From Lepus europaeus (taxonomy: Eukaryota; Chordata; Mammalia; Lagomorpha; Leporidae), in assembly GCF_033115175.1 (NCBI RefSeq), contig NC_084850.1, positions 113,443,939-113,507,938 of the forward strand: a stretch of 64,000 nt of DNA, in the 5' to 3' direction. Within the stretch, counting starts at the first letter, position 1. The number at the start of each line of letters is the position of its first letter. This document shows, piece after piece, positions 10,958 through 21,860 of the stretch. The notes under the pieces are model-generated. The model saw only the letters and a list, made by a program, of their open reading frames with translations. It ran no database searches and had not been told where the DNA came from. A program made the position numbers and the translations under genes.

Positions 10958-11813
10958 GCAGATTGTGTGTCCCACAAAATTCACTGAGGACCCAGGGGAC
11001 TTATAATTTCAATTCATCTCCAGGAAAGCTAAGGCATATAGCACATCACAATTTCTTCTCATCAGTAAGCCATGCATGATTTTAGTAGAAAACAGCCAGT
11101 AAAGCCCTAATGGTAGCTCTAGATTGCCCTTTTGCCACTATCTGGCTGTGTGATCTCTCTCTACTTCCGTCAAAAAACTAATTCCTCTATTTAGAACTTG
11201 TCTATGTGTTTTGTTGGCACTGTTAGCCAGATGCTTTAAACATTATTGCATTTATTCAATAATTATTTACTGAATAGTTTTTTTTAATGCCCAGATTCAA
11301 GGTAATCCATATCCTGTACCTGCCCTCATAGTTTTAGAGTCAAGTGACAATGGCTTCTTAGGCCAAGATATACCACTCTGCATCATTTCATCTTGGCTGA
11401 AAGTACTCAGTCAGTAATTCCATAATTAATAAATAAATATACCAAAAATTATTCTTGTCACAGAAAGTATCCTAATTTTTTCCTAAATTCATGCAATCTA
11501 TATCTCTGTTATATTCATTCATAGTCCTAATGATGCTTTGTCGTAAGTATGAAGAGAAAATTCTGATTAATCTTAGGACATAGCAATTACAAACAATACT
11601 GAAATCTTACCAAGTTTTCCTTTGAACTGAGATATATGGAAAGGAGGAAGTGAGCTCAACCATGTTTTGAGTAGCCCAGAAAATGAAGTATTAAATATGT
11701 TAATGTATTTTTCTTCTCAGACTTTTCCTGCTTTTGCAATTTGATGGGTCCAAGGCACAGATTAGTGCTGGAGAGAGCACTAACTACTCATGGAAGTTAA
11801 GAGATCATATATA
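10958..11813. other. Unassigned stretch
   Basis: No gene. Around 11245-11340 a segment starting 'catttattcaataattattt' and continuing 'cctgccctcatagtttta' looks like an eroded interspersed repeat, but the family could not be named. Confidence 0.4.
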
Positions 11814-12124
11814 AGGGTTGGCGCTGTGGCACAGTAGGTTAGGCCTCCACCTGTAGCACCGGCATCTGACATTGGCTGCTGTTCCACTTCCGATCCAGCT
11901 CCCTGCTAATGTGCGTGGGAAAGCAGTGGAAGATGCCCCAGGTCCTGGGGTCCCTGAACTTACATGGGAGACCTATAGAAGACTCCTGGCTCCTGGCTTC
12001 AGATCAGCCCAGCTCCGGCCATTGTGGCCATTTAGGGAGTCAGTCAGCGGATGGAAGATCTCTCTCTCTGCCTCTTCGTCTCTCTGTAATTCTACCTCTT
12101 AAATAAATACATAAATCTTAAAAA
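11814..12124 (+). mobile_element. CSINE, sense, with 15-bp target duplication
   Basis: The head 'gttggcgctgtggcacag' and the blocks 'ccagctccctgctaatgtg' and 'gactcctggctcctggctt' are intact, and it ends in 'aaataaatacataaatc'. The flanks aagagatcatatata (11799-11813) and aagagatcacatata (12125-12139) are a 15-bp target duplication with one mismatch, which fixes both ends. Confidence 0.95.
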
Positions 12125-12360
12125 AGAGATCACATATAGCCCAGCACATGTGATCAATGTGTAGGCACAATTCCCTTTTTCAACAGCCTTAGGGAGAGTT
12201 TCAGTGACCTCATAGCACGTGAACTCCATGTTCAGCCTAACACCTAATAATGGAAAGGCACTGTGGAATGTAGTAGCCTTTATATTTTTCAAGATTTGTG
12301 AGAAAAATAAAATGACAGTAAAGAGTATTTTACTTGTTTATTCAAGAGGTACACATATTG

Positions 12361-12698
12361 GGGCCAGAGTTTTAGTTCAGTGGGTTAAGCCACTGCTTGT
12401 GATGCTGGCATCCCATATCAGAGTGCCAATTCCAGTCTTGGCTGCTCTGCTTCCTATCCAGCTTCATGGTAATACATGTGAGAAGGCATCAGAAGATGGC
12501 CCAAATACTCGGGCCCCTGTAACCAATGTGGGAGGCCTGGATAGAATTCCTGGCTCCTGGATCCTGGCTTCCACCTGACCCACACCTGGCTGTTATGAAC
12601 ATTCGGAGAGCAAATCAACAGATGAAAGATTTTGCTCTGTCTCTGCCTCTCTCTCTGTTACTCTGCCTTCCAAATGAATAAATTGATATTTAAAAATA
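12361..12698 (+). mobile_element. CSINE, sense, old copy
   Basis: Starts 'gggccagagttttagttcag'. It has 'gatgctggcatcccatatca', 'gaaggcatcagaagatggcc', 'gaattcctggctcctgg' and 'caaatgaataaattg' at the tail. The form with 'gaacattcggagagcaaatc' in place of the usual 'gccatttggggagtgaacc' marks an older subgroup, also seen at 38430. Confidence 0.9.
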
Positions 12699-13771
12699 AG
12701 CAAGCACTTTGGGGGGAAAATGTAAAGATAAACTATATATTAAATTAAATCTACTTCTAACATAGTGTTATAATCAAGATATAATTATATCTTTCAGAGG
12801 GGAAAAGGCACAATCTTTAAACAACGAAGTAGAGAAAGTCAAAATTGAGCTGTTTCAATAAAAAGATAAGTAGTCTAAAGTGCTGTTCAAACTACTCAAC
12901 ATCCAATAGCTTACATACAGGATCTCCAGCTCAACTGTGATTTTTTTTCTGTCTTTGTTCAAATTAAGCACCCCTTACCCACCAAAAATATAAATCTAAA
13001 GCTGTCACAATAGCTATTCCAGTAACAATGACAGAACTTGGTCTTTTCTATTTGAATTGTGTGCACTTTAAGATACGTGGGCTGTCGTATTTTAAAGTAG
13101 AGCAGTTTAAAACACAATCCATTAGAGCTGAATTACACAGGCCTTCAATCATTTGATGCCTGCCTTCTGTATGAGGAAATGGCTGATGTCAAAAGAAAAA
13201 TGACATGGAAAGTTTTTATAACACATTTTAGGAGGAGAAAGGTGGTTAATAGAAGTGTGCAGGGAGACTTCTCCTGACAAAGAGCAAATGGCATCAAATT
13301 GGGGTAAGTACCCTATGTATACAATGACAAAAGAAAGTAAATGGAAAATTACAGCTTTAGCATTTAACTGTATCCAAAAGAAACCACTAGTCTTTTCAGA
13401 AAGAGTCATTTAGTTTGGCAGGTCCTAAGGCTATAATTTTCTTGTTTTGTTTGCTACCTTAATCTAAGATCCTCTGGAAAATAAACTAAAGGGATTTTTT
13501 AAGGAGAACTTCCTTCCCTAGGTTGTTTGCGAACATAGCAGAATAAAGTATGTGTCTCTTCATCTTCTCTGAGTGATATTTGATTTGGATCTCATATGCC
13601 TTTATTAAAAATCATTGTGACATTTGCCATCACTTTGTAGGTCTGGGTTTGTGAAGTTAGCACTTCAGAAATAGTGTATTTGCTTCTGACACTGTCTGTA
13701 CTTAAAGGAGCTGACCAAAAATTATGCCTCAAGTTATAGATAAATAGATCAATAAACTAAGATATCCCTGG
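12699..13771. other. Unassigned AT-rich stretch
   Basis: No repeat recognised. The part at about 13080-13420 is less AT-skewed and has motif-like blocks (ccattagagctgaattacac, gcatcaaattggggtaagta) that could be conserved regulatory DNA, but nothing decisive is visible. Confidence 0.4.
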
Positions 13772-13776
13772 GTATA

Positions 13777-13818
<42 letters not shown>
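13772..13818. repeat. (TA)n microsatellite
   Basis: An almost pure TA tract of about 47 bp with one TG interruption. It accounts for the tyrosine/isoleucine repeat at the start of the plus-strand open frame at 13780-14274, which is therefore not a gene. Confidence 0.95.
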
Positions 13819-13819
<1 letters not shown>

Positions 13820-14175
13820 CAAAAAGCTTCCATATGAGAATAATTCATTCAGTTATGGGTTTTTCTGAAATTAAATTATTTATTCAAATGTTGAATGCAC
13901 ATTATGTATCTCTCCTGGGCTACTTCAGCTTCTTTCTTCAATTCTTTCCCTCTTCCAGTAATTTTTCTAGGGTAAACATTTTCAAGTTCATGTTGCATAG
14001 GAAAGACCAACTTCTTACAAAGAAGGGAATCTATAAGGAATACTTTAACCCTCCCCACCTCTTCAGGCTCAATGTGAAACATGTTTTCCTTCATTGCTTT
14101 TTTTCCCTCCAGCCCTTTCTCCAAGATTTTCCTAAGGTCAGCCACCATGTCAGGCTGCAGGACATTTTTATATGT

Positions 14176-14392
14176 TGTTTCTACTCTCTGGAATCATTTG
14201 CTTATGCTATTGACACCTTCTCATCATTTAATCCTTTGCAATACATTTTAATTGGGGCTTCTTCAAAGACTTAACTGAAAACTCCAAATTTAAATGACTG
14301 TAATTATATTTTTATGTATGGTTGTTTGATAAATATACATCTTCCTCACTAGGTGCCAAATTCTATGAGGGTAAGGCTCAAGTCAATTCCTG
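14176..14392 (+). repeat. L2 LINE 3' end fragment
   Basis: The order 'ctactctctggaatcattt', a long T-rich middle and 'cctcactaggtgccaaattc' followed by 'tatgagggtaaggctc' follows the L2 3' end (…tctggaatg … ccactagactgtaagctcc … gagggcaggg). It is heavily diverged, so only the pattern supports the call. Confidence 0.4.
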
Positions 14393-14658
14393 TTTACTTT
14401 TTCATTAATAGAGCTTAAAACACATTGTTGCCACAAAAACAAAACAAAACAAAAAACCATACCTCTCTCAATTATGACTGGAAAGCATGAATGTGTATAA
14501 GAAAATGTTTGTAAAAAAACCAATCTGATATGCATTAAATACTTCTTAACTACTCTTAAACTATTATTAGTCACTTAATCCACCCTAGTTCTCTTATCCT
14601 ATGTATATACATAGTGTTTTGTCACTTTTTGTGTGAGAAAAACTGATGTCACTTTTTA

Positions 14659-14979
14659 AAAGATTTTTTTATTTGAAAGTCTGAGTTACAGAGAGAGAAA
14701 GAGGGAGGGGGAGAGAGATAGCAGTCTTCCATCTACTGGTTTACTCCAAAGATGGCTGCAAGGGACAGGGCTGATCCAGCCAGAAGACAGCAGCCAGGAG
14801 TTCCATCTCAGTCTCCCACGTGGGCAACAGGGGCCCAAGTACTTGGGCCATCTTTGGCTGCTTTTCCTGGCCATTAGCTGAGAGCTGGATTGGAAATGGA
14901 GAAGCCAGGACTGGAACCAGCGTCCATATGGGATGACAGTGTTACAGGTGGCAGCTGTATGCCACTACCATGCCAGCCC
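14659..14979 (-). mobile_element. CSINE, antisense, with target duplication
   Basis: An AGATTTTTTTATTTGAAAG start and 'gagttacagagagagaaa', then 'cttccatctactggtttact', 'ggcccaagtacttgggcc' and 'agctgagagctggattgg', ending 'actaccatgccagccc'. Flanks tgatgtcactttttaa (from 14644) and tgatgtcatttttaa (from 14980) form a target duplication. Confidence 0.93.
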
Positions 14980-14994
14980 TGATGTCATTTTTAA

Positions 14995-15559
14995 AGTAGG
15001 CTTTTGTTTTCTTCTGAGGCTTGGCATCAAAAAATGTTTATCTACTTGAAATTTATATAAAAAAACACTCAATATGCTTCCTGTACTTTTAATCCTCAAA
15101 CCACTGTAGCTTAACTAGGAGGGCTCTTTCAACATCTACTCCAAAAAATCCGAATTTAATACACCCATATTTCTTTTCTCTAAACATACCAGCTTTTCAG
15201 ACAGAAGAGATAAAAAGTGTTACTTCTCTACCCTACAGAGAGAGATAACTTGTTGATATTCTCTAGAGTTGCATAGAATCCTTTTCCAATAAAGAGTTTT
15301 TGTGTTTTGCTTTTGGTTATTTTGAACTAGATCACCTATCTCCCCTCATCAACCTTAACATGGCTTGTTATGCTTGTTTTACAGTAGAATTTGGCTAGAG
15401 TTGCTTATCATCTGTAAAGTATTCACATTCTTGACACTGAACATACTTTAAAACCCAGTTGAAGAGAATTCTGTCAGTTGTAAATACATCATAATAGTGG
15501 TGTGCTCACACTGAAATAAAACCGGCTAAATAAATATCCACTAAGAGAAGCTCCTGTTT
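14995..15559. other. Unassigned stretch
   Basis: No recognised repeat or exon. It lies between a CSINE and the start of the old L1-like DNA. Confidence 0.45.
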
Positions 15560-16440
15560 CTGGAGACAGGAAGTAAGTGGACTTTTCCATATTCTTCCTT
15601 CTAAGTAAAACTAAAAATCCAGGACATCATCTATAACATGAATGGGAGAAGACTGAGAGGTGAAGAGAAGAAAGCAAACCAGTATTATCGGTGAGGAGTA
15701 TGAACTTCCACCATGACCCAGTAGTCACGTGATACCTGACACCCTTCTCATGGGGTGATGTCAAAAGGCACAGTTAGCTCTTTCACTACTTTTAAGTAAT
15801 ATAAAGGCCACTTCACAGAGTTCTGAGTGGAGAACTTCTCACCCATGTGAGAAGCAACAAAAAGGCAAGTCTTGCTTTCCCATAGAAGTTGGTATCAGCA
15901 AAGGTCTAGCAGGGTGCCTGAATTCCTACCCCTATCCAACAGTAACAACAACTCTCTCACCTCTTACTTTTCATTGAAGTCCAAGTGGAGAGCTTGAACT
16001 CCCACCTCATTAGGGCAGAAACAAGACAGTGCTAATTCTACTGCTTCTGGAGCAGCATGAGAAAACACAAGCTAAAACAAGATTAAATAATATCCAAGAT
16101 AATTTAACTTAATATTCAAAATCACTCATCATACCAATAGTCAGGAAAATTTCCAGGTGAATAAGAAGAGAAGATCAGTAGATGCCGGCAGCAAGACAAC
16201 ATGGAAGTTGGAGTGATCTGATGAGGAAAATAAAGCAGTCATCATAATATTTATAAAGCAGCCATTATGAACTCATTTTAAACATATTAAAAATAGAGAG
16301 TAGCAGAAGACAAAAGTTCTTATTTATATAAGAATCAATTGGAAACTTTTAAATAAAAAATTGCAACAAATCATGCTGGAAAACCTAAACATGAATATGA
16401 GTCTAGATACAGACTTTCCACCCTTCACAATCATTAACTC
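15560..16440 (+). mobile_element. Probable 5' region of an ancient L1M
   Basis: A-rich DNA with 'tatataataaagcagccatt'-like wording near 16245-16290 and repeated 'gagcttgaactcccacctc'/'tatgaacttccaccatgac' phrases. It resembles the 5'UTR of old placental L1 (L1M) elements. From about 16340 the text changes to an ORF2/3' segment ('acccttcacaatcattaact'), implying an internal deletion. The resemblance is by eye and the boundaries are approximate. Confidence 0.4.
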
Positions 16441-16446
16441 AAGGAA

Positions 16447-16792
16447 GGGCTGGTGTTGTGGGTAAAGCCACTACCTACAACACTGGCATCCCATATGGGC
16501 ACTAGTTCAAATACCAGCAGCTCTACTTCCAATCCAGCTCCTTGCCAATGGCCTGAAGATCAGAAGATCAGAAAATCACCCAAGTGTCTGGTCCCCTGCC
16601 ATCCACGTAGAAGCAAAGGAATCTCCTGGTTTCAGCCTGGCCCAGCATTGGCCACTGTGGCCATCTAGGGAGTGAACCACCAAATGGAAGACCTCTCTCT
16701 CTCTCTCTCTCTCCCCCTCCCTCCCTCCATCTCTCCCTCCCTCCCTCTCTATCTGTAGCTCTGACTTTCAAAATAAATAAATAGTAAATTAC
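16447..16792 (+). mobile_element. CSINE, sense, host of a second CSINE
   Basis: Recognised by 'gggctggtgttgtgggtaaa', 'cactggcatcccatatgggc', 'ccaatccagctccttgccaa' and 'gtttcagcctggcccagc', then a long (TC)n(CCCTCC)n tract. Its AAATAAATAAATAG tail was the target of the next CSINE. The open frame at 16453-16668 is spurious. Confidence 0.92.
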
Positions 16793-17128
16793 CGCCGGCG
16801 GCGCCGTGGCTCACTAGGCTAATCCTCCGCCTTGCGGCACCAGCACACCGGGTTCTAGTCCCGGTCGGGGCACCAATCCTGTCCCGGTTGCCCCTCTTCC
16901 AGGCCAGCTCTCTGCTGTGGCCAGGGAGTGCAGTGGAGGATGGCCCAAGTCCTTGAGTCCTGCACCCCATGGGAGACCAGGATAAGTACCTGGCTCCTGC
17001 CATCAGATCGGCGCGGTGTGCCGGCCGCAGCGCGCCTACTGCGGCGGCCATTGGAGGGTGAACCAAAGGCAAAAGGAAGACCTTTCTCTCTGTCTCTCTC
17101 TCTCACTGTCCACTCTGCCTGTCAAAAT
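16793..17128 (+). mobile_element. Young CSINE nested in a CSINE tail
   Basis: A full, little-diverged element from 'gccggcggcgccgtggctca' through box B (gggttctagtcccgg) to 'ctgcctgtcaaaataaataa'. A perfect 22-bp duplication (16771-16792 and 17129-17150), made of the older element's A-rich tail plus 'gtaaattac', brackets it. This shows it entered the tail of the 16447 copy. CpG sites remain in the 16990-17050 portion, as in recent copies. Confidence 0.95.
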
Positions 17129-17431
17129 AAATAAATAAATAGTAAATTACAAAAATATAAAACTCTTGGAAAGTAACATAGAAGAACATCTAGAAGAACT
17201 TGCTTTGCTAACTTTTGATATACATCACCAAAGGCATGACCCATGAAAGAAATAATTAAGTCAGACATCATTTGTATTAAAAGAAAAAACAAACTTCTGG
17301 TTTGAAAAAGACAACTAAGAGAATGAGAAGATGAGCCATAGACTTGGAGAAAATATTTGCAAAAGACCTATTTGATAAAGGACTATATTATAAAGAATTC
17401 TTAAAGCTCAGCAATAAGAAAAACAAACTGC

Positions 17432-17541
17432 ATTGTGACATGATGAGTTAAGCTATAGCTTTACCCATCTCAGAGTGCCAGTTCAAGTCCCATCTGCTCT
17501 GCTTCTGATGCAGCTCCCTGTTAATGTGTCTGGGAAGGCAG
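17432..17541 (+). mobile_element. CSINE fragment, 5' part only
   Basis: 'tgacatgatgagttaagcta', 'gtgccagttcaagtcccatc' and 'gctccctgttaatgtgtctg' are the first 110 bp of a CSINE. It stops at the 5' edge of the L1 at 17542, which replaced or removed its 3' part. Confidence 0.8.
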
Positions 17542-18800
17542 CTATTCAGCACAGTACTAGAAGGTCTAAGTAGTGCAGTAAGGCAAGAAAAATAAATAAA
17601 AGTTATATACCAGAATGGAAAAATGCAACTATCCTGATTTGCAGATAGCATGCTAGTCTACATAGAAAACTGATGGAAAATTTCAATAACTCCTAGAACT
17701 AATAGGTGAGTTTGACAAGACCACAGAATAAAGTGTTAATGTACACGAGTTAATTCTATTTCCATATACTAGAACTGGACACGTGGAAACAAAACTTAAA
17801 ATGTAAGATCATTTACAATTACAAAAAAAGGAAATACTAATATGTACAGGACATATACACAAAATAATACACAATCTTTATTAATAATTCAAGGAATATA
17901 TAAATGAATATATAGATATATTGTGCTTATCGATTGGAAGTTCTTGCACAGACAAAAAGATAATTCTTTCCAAACTGATATACAGGTTTAGCAAACTTTC
18001 AATAAAAATCCAATAAAAGTATTCTTTAGATTAATATAATGTCAGTCTAGAACTTACATTGAAAGGCAGATACTAGACTAACAAATAATTTTGAAGGAAA
18101 GAATAATGTGGGAGGAAGACTTATATTAAATTTGAAAACTTACTATATAGTTTTGGTAATCAAGATTATGTGGTATTGATAGATCAGTGGAATAGAATAA
18201 AGAACCCAGAATTAGACTCAAACAAATACAGATAAAATTTTTTGATAAACATGTAATAACAATTCAGTGAGGAATGACAAAGTATTTAATAAATGATGCT
18301 AGAGCCATTGTATATCCATAGCTAACAACAACAAAATATCCAACCCAAATCTTACACCTCATATAAAAATTAACTCCAAATGGGTAATAGACTAAATGTA
18401 AAATATTTAGAAGGTAACATAAAAGAAAATCTTCAGTCCCTAACACTTGGTGAAGAGTTTTTATGTATGACAGAAAAAGCACAACCCAGAAAGCAAACAA
18501 AAAAATGAATTTCACTTCATTAAAATAAAACACAAAGCAAGGGATTTATATATAAAATGCTCAGAGAACTCTCAAAATTTAACCTTTAAAATACAATTAG
18601 AAAATGCGCAATACACTTCTAAAATATTTATATTGACATTTAGCAAAGAAGTTTATGGGACATGTACTCCATAGAATACTACACAGCAGTAAGGAACAAT
18701 GAAACCCAGTCATTTGCAACAAGATGGAGGAATCTGGAAAACATCATGCTGAGTGAATTAAGCCAGTCCCAAAGAGACAAATATCATTTGTTTTCCCTGA
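17542..18800 (+). pseudogene. L1 ORF2 C-terminal pseudogene
   Basis: Conceptual translation gives the end of the reverse transcriptase and the downstream region with many stops. The catalytic F-A-D-D box is at 17638-17649 but reads F-A-D-S (ttt gca gat agc), so the second catalytic aspartate is lost. Later blocks such as 'ggtattgatagatcagtgga', 'ccaaatgggtaatagactaa' and 'aatactacacagcagtaagg' follow the usual ORF2 order. The element cannot make active enzyme. Confidence 0.75.
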
Positions 18801-19569
18801 TCGGCAACAACTGAGCACCAAAGGGAAAACCTGTTGAAGTGAAATGGACACTATAAGAAACAATGAACTGATCAGCTCTTGTCCTGACTCTAGATGTACA
18901 ATGTAATACTTTATCCTTTTTAGTATTTGTTGTTGTTCTTCTTGTTGTTGTTCTAGTACTAGTGGTTGAACTCTGTAATTAACACACAATTATTCTTAGG
19001 TGTTTAAATTTTAACTGAAAGGTGATCCCTGTTAAATTTAAGAATGGAAAAAGAGAGGGAGGAGATGTACAATTTGGGACATGCACAATCAGACTTGCCC
19101 CAAATGGTGGAGTTAGAAATGTGCCAGGGGATTCCAATACAATCCCATCAAGGTGGCATGTACCAATGCCATCTCACTAGTCCAAGTGATCAATTTCAGT
19201 TCACATTCGATGGCTCTGATAGGTCTAAGAGTCAAAGGGATCACACAAACAAGACAAGTGTCTGCTAATACTAACTGATAGAATCAAAAAGGGAGAGAAA
19301 GATCCAACATGGGAAGTGGGATACACAGCAGACTCATAGAATGGCAGACGTCCTAAACAACACTCTGGCTTCAGAATCAGCCCTTAAGGCATTTGGATCT
19401 GGCTGAAGAGCCCATGAGAGTATTGTAGGCATGGAAAGCCAAGATACCATGGAAAAGAAAAAAAGAAGACCTAAATGAAAGATCTCTGTGAGTGAGATCC
19501 CAGTGGAAAGAACAGGGCCATCAAAGAAGGAGGTACCTTTCTCTGAAGGGAGGAGAGAACTTCCACTTT

Positions 19570-20095
19570 GACTATGACCCTATCGGAATAAGATCAAAGT
19601 TAGCGAACTCTAAAGGCTTCCATAGCCCTGGCAACTCATGACTAGAGCCTAGGGAGATTACTGACGCCATGAACAGGAGTGTCAAATTGTTCATGTGGGA
19701 TCTGTCCCTAATGTGTTGTCTAATGTGCAGTGATGCTATAACTAGTACTGAAACAGTATTTTTATACTTTGTGTTTCTGCGTGGGTACAAACTGATGAGA
19801 TCTTTACTAATTATATACTGAATCGATTTTCTCTATATAAAGATAATTGGAAATGAAAAAAGGAAAAACCTGGTGTTAAATTGGAAATGGCATAGAAAAT
19901 TAATTAATTTTTTTAAAAAAAATATTATGTAAGATCTCTGTCTTTAATGTACTGTACACTCTTATTTAATGCTATAACTAGTACTCCAACAGTATTTTTT
20001 TCACTTTGTTTTACTATATGGGGGCAAAATGTTGAAATAGTTACCTAATATATACTAAACTGATCTTCTGTATATAAAAAAATGAAAAAAAAAAG
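19570..20095 (+). repeat. Two L1 3' termini in tandem
   Basis: The terminal L1 block ('aatgctataactagtact', 'gtgtttctgcgtgggtac', 'ctgtatataaa') occurs at 19720-19850 and again at 19960-20085, separated by an A-rich junction near 19855-19930. Both are in sense. This indicates either a second 5'-truncated L1 landing in the tail of the first or a local duplication. Confidence 0.7.
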
Positions 20096-20135
20096 ATACT
20101 CACAATGACTAGCCATTAGAAAAATAAACATTTAT

Positions 20136-20466
20136 GGGGCCAGCGTTGTGGTGCAACAGGTAAAACCATGTCTTACAATGCTGCCATTCCATATGGACAT
20201 TGGTTCATGTCCTGTCTGCTCCACTTCTGATCCAGCTCCCTGCTAAGGGCCTGGGAAAAGCAGCAGAAAATGGTCCAAGTGCTTGGGTCCCTGCCACCCA
20301 TGCAGGAGACCCGGATGAAGCTCCTGGCTCCTCACTTTGGCCTGGCTGATCCCTGTCTATTGCAGCCATCTGGGGAGTGAACCAGTGGAAGATATATATA
20401 TATATATATCTCTCTCTCTGTCTCTCTCTCTCAATTTGAAATACATAAATAAATCTTTAAAAAAAG
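20136..20466 (+). mobile_element. CSINE, sense
   Basis: Starts 'ggggccagcgttgtggtgca', has 'ccactcctgat'-type 'ccacttctgatccagctccc' and 'gaagctcctggctcctcact', and ends 'cataaataaatctttaaaaa'. An (AT)n block at 20393-20410 precedes the usual TC tract, a local microsatellite expansion. Confidence 0.92.
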
Positions 20467-20596
20467 GAATGAAAATTCAGAGCATGATGAGATGATTGAA
20501 TGCACATATGAATGGCTAAAATAGAAAACATTGGGTATGGATTGCTGGTAAGGATGCAGAGAAAACAGATCCCTCATAAATGTCAAGTATTGGGTT

Positions 20597-20925
20597 GGGG
20601 ATTTGGCACAGTTTACTTGCTGCTTGGGAAATGGGCATCTTGTATCAGAATCCCTGGGTTCAAATCCTGGCTCTGCTTCTGATCCAGCTTCCTGCTAATG
20701 TGTATCTGGGGAGGTATTAGGTGACAGCTCAAGTAGTTGGGTCTCCTGTCATGCTCATTGAAGACCTTGCTTTGGCCTGGGCCAGCTCCAGCTGGAGTAG
20801 GTCTTTGGGGAATGACTAAATGGATGGAAGATATCTGTCTCTCTCTATCTCTCTCTGTCTCTTTCTCCCTTCGCCTGTTTACCTTTCAAACAAATATACA
20901 AATAAGTGCATTTTTAAAAATAAAG
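20597..20925 (+). mobile_element. CSINE, sense, old copy
   Basis: 'gggttggggatttggcacag', 'gggttcaaatcctggctctg', 'gatccagcttcctgctaatg', 'ctcaagtagttgggtctcct' and a TC block followed by 'caaacaaatatacaaataag'. It is diverged, with the older-subgroup middle. The open frame at 20737-20988 is an artefact of it. Confidence 0.87.
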
Positions 20926-21174
20926 GCAAAGTGTTACAACAACTCTGGAAAATGTTTTGGTAACTTCTTGAAAAAGCCAAAAACCTAAACACACACTTGC
21001 CATATAATTTAGAAATTGCTTTTCCCAGGTATTTATCTCAGATAAATTAAAATATATCAATTAAAAATCTGCACATGATCATTCAAAACAGCTTGATTGA
21101 TATTACTCCAAAATTGGAAAGTGTCTCCTAATAGGCTAATGGTTAAATGAACTCTGGTGCCTCCATATTATTAT

Positions 21175-21545
21175 GATTTTAATATCATTTCTCCCTCTGA
21201 GACTCATTGAAATTTTATTTTCATTATGATTGTGTTGGGAGTTGTTGTCTTTACACTAATGCTGCCCTCAGGGGACTGGGTTAGTTCTTATGCAATGTGT
21301 GAGTTCTGGCTTTTACAAGACCAGTTTTTACAGGAGTGAATCTTGTAAAGCAAAGCTGCCCCTCATGTTTTGCTTCTTCTGCTTTCTCCAATAGATCATG
21401 GCACAGAATGAAGTCCTAATTAGATGACTTCCTCACTAGATGGACTTCTAGCCTGCAAAACTGTGAGGTACATATACTTCTTTCCTATATGAATCGCCCA
21501 ATACCAGGAATTCTGTTAAAGCGATGGAAAACAGATAAAGGCACA
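21175..21545 (+). mobile_element. MaLR-like LTR, sense, inside old L1
   Basis: 'tttgcttcttctgctttctc', 'atgacttcctcactagatgg', 'agcctgcaaaactgtgaggt' and 'ctttcctatatgaatcgccc' followed by 'agcgatggaaaacagat' match the order of the 3' half of MST/MLT-type LTRs. L1-like text lies on both sides ('ccatattatt' before, 'aatagaataccactcataat' after), so it landed in the old L1. Confidence 0.55.
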
Positions 21546-21860
21546 TATAATAGAATACCACTCATAATTCTAAGTTAAAAGAAGTCAGTTCCATAAGGTC
21601 ACATACTATATGGTTTCATATATATAACATTCTATAAATGACAAAATCACAGTGATGCAGCAGAATTTACTGCTTGTTAGGGATTAGGGGTTGTGGGGGT
21701 GGGATTTGGTATAGAGAGGTACATGAGAGAAAACTTTCTGGTGATGGATTAGTGCTATTCTTGGTTGTGGTGGTATGACTCAAATTTATACATGTGATAA
21801 AGTGACATAGCACTATACACACATATTAGACCAATGCCAGCTTCCTGATTTTGATACTGT
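21546..21860 (+). repeat. Ancient L1 3'UTR remnant
   Basis: 'aaaagaagtcagttccataa', 'ggtcacatactatatggttt', 'cttgttagggattaggggtt' and 'gtggtatgactcaaatttat' follow the pattern of old L1M 3'UTRs (shuttle-like 'agaagccag … catat.gtatgattcc … ggttgccaggggctgggg'). This closes the nested stack that starts near 15560. Confidence 0.5.

Larger units (their letters stand above)
16340..17431 (+). pseudogene. Ancient L1 ORF2 3' fragment, split by two CSINEs
   Basis: The part before 16447 reads 'ccacccttcacaatcattaa'. It resumes after 17150 with 'aaaactcttggaaagtaaca', 'atcaccaaaggcatgaccca', 'gagaaaatatttgcaaaaga' and 'ataaaggactatattataaa'. These are consecutive blocks of the L1 ORF2 C-terminal coding region and they are full of stops. 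Two CSINEs interrupt it at 16447-17128. It appears to continue at 20097-21174 and 21546-21860 beyond a younger L1. Confidence 0.65.
17542..20095 (+). mobile_element. Lagomorph L1, 3' half (ORF2 end plus 3'UTR)
   Basis: It starts in the ORF2 reverse-transcriptase region ('attcagcacagtactagaag'), runs through ORF2 to about 18800 and a lagomorph 3'UTR to about 19890, then shows a second 3'-end copy at 19930-20095. The 3'UTR contains 'aagatggaggaatctggaaa', 'taattaacacacaattattc' and the terminal blocks shared with 6380-6811. It splits the older L1 of 16340-21860. Confidence 0.85.
20097..21174 (+). pseudogene. Ancient L1 3' fragment, continuation
   Basis: The phrases 'actcacaatgactagccat', 'gaatggctaaaatagaaaac', 'gattgctggtaaggatgcag', 'caactctggaaaatgttttg', 'caggtatttatctcagataa' and 'gcacatgatcattcaaaac' follow the L1 order downstream of the segment ending at 17431. 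CSINEs at 20136 and 20597 interrupt it. Together with 17151-17431 it shows that the 17542 L1 landed inside this older copy. Confidence 0.6.

Noticed and set aside
13780..14274. 164-codon plus-strand open frame, among the longest in the window
   Set aside because: It begins in a (TA)n repeat and runs through L2-like, unconserved DNA. There is no domain, Kozak context or splice evidence.
16793..17128. tRNA gene because of box B-like GGTTCTAGTCC
   Set aside because: The box belongs to the tRNA-derived head of CSINEs; no complete cloverleaf or acceptor stem can be formed, and the same words recur in all young CSINEs.
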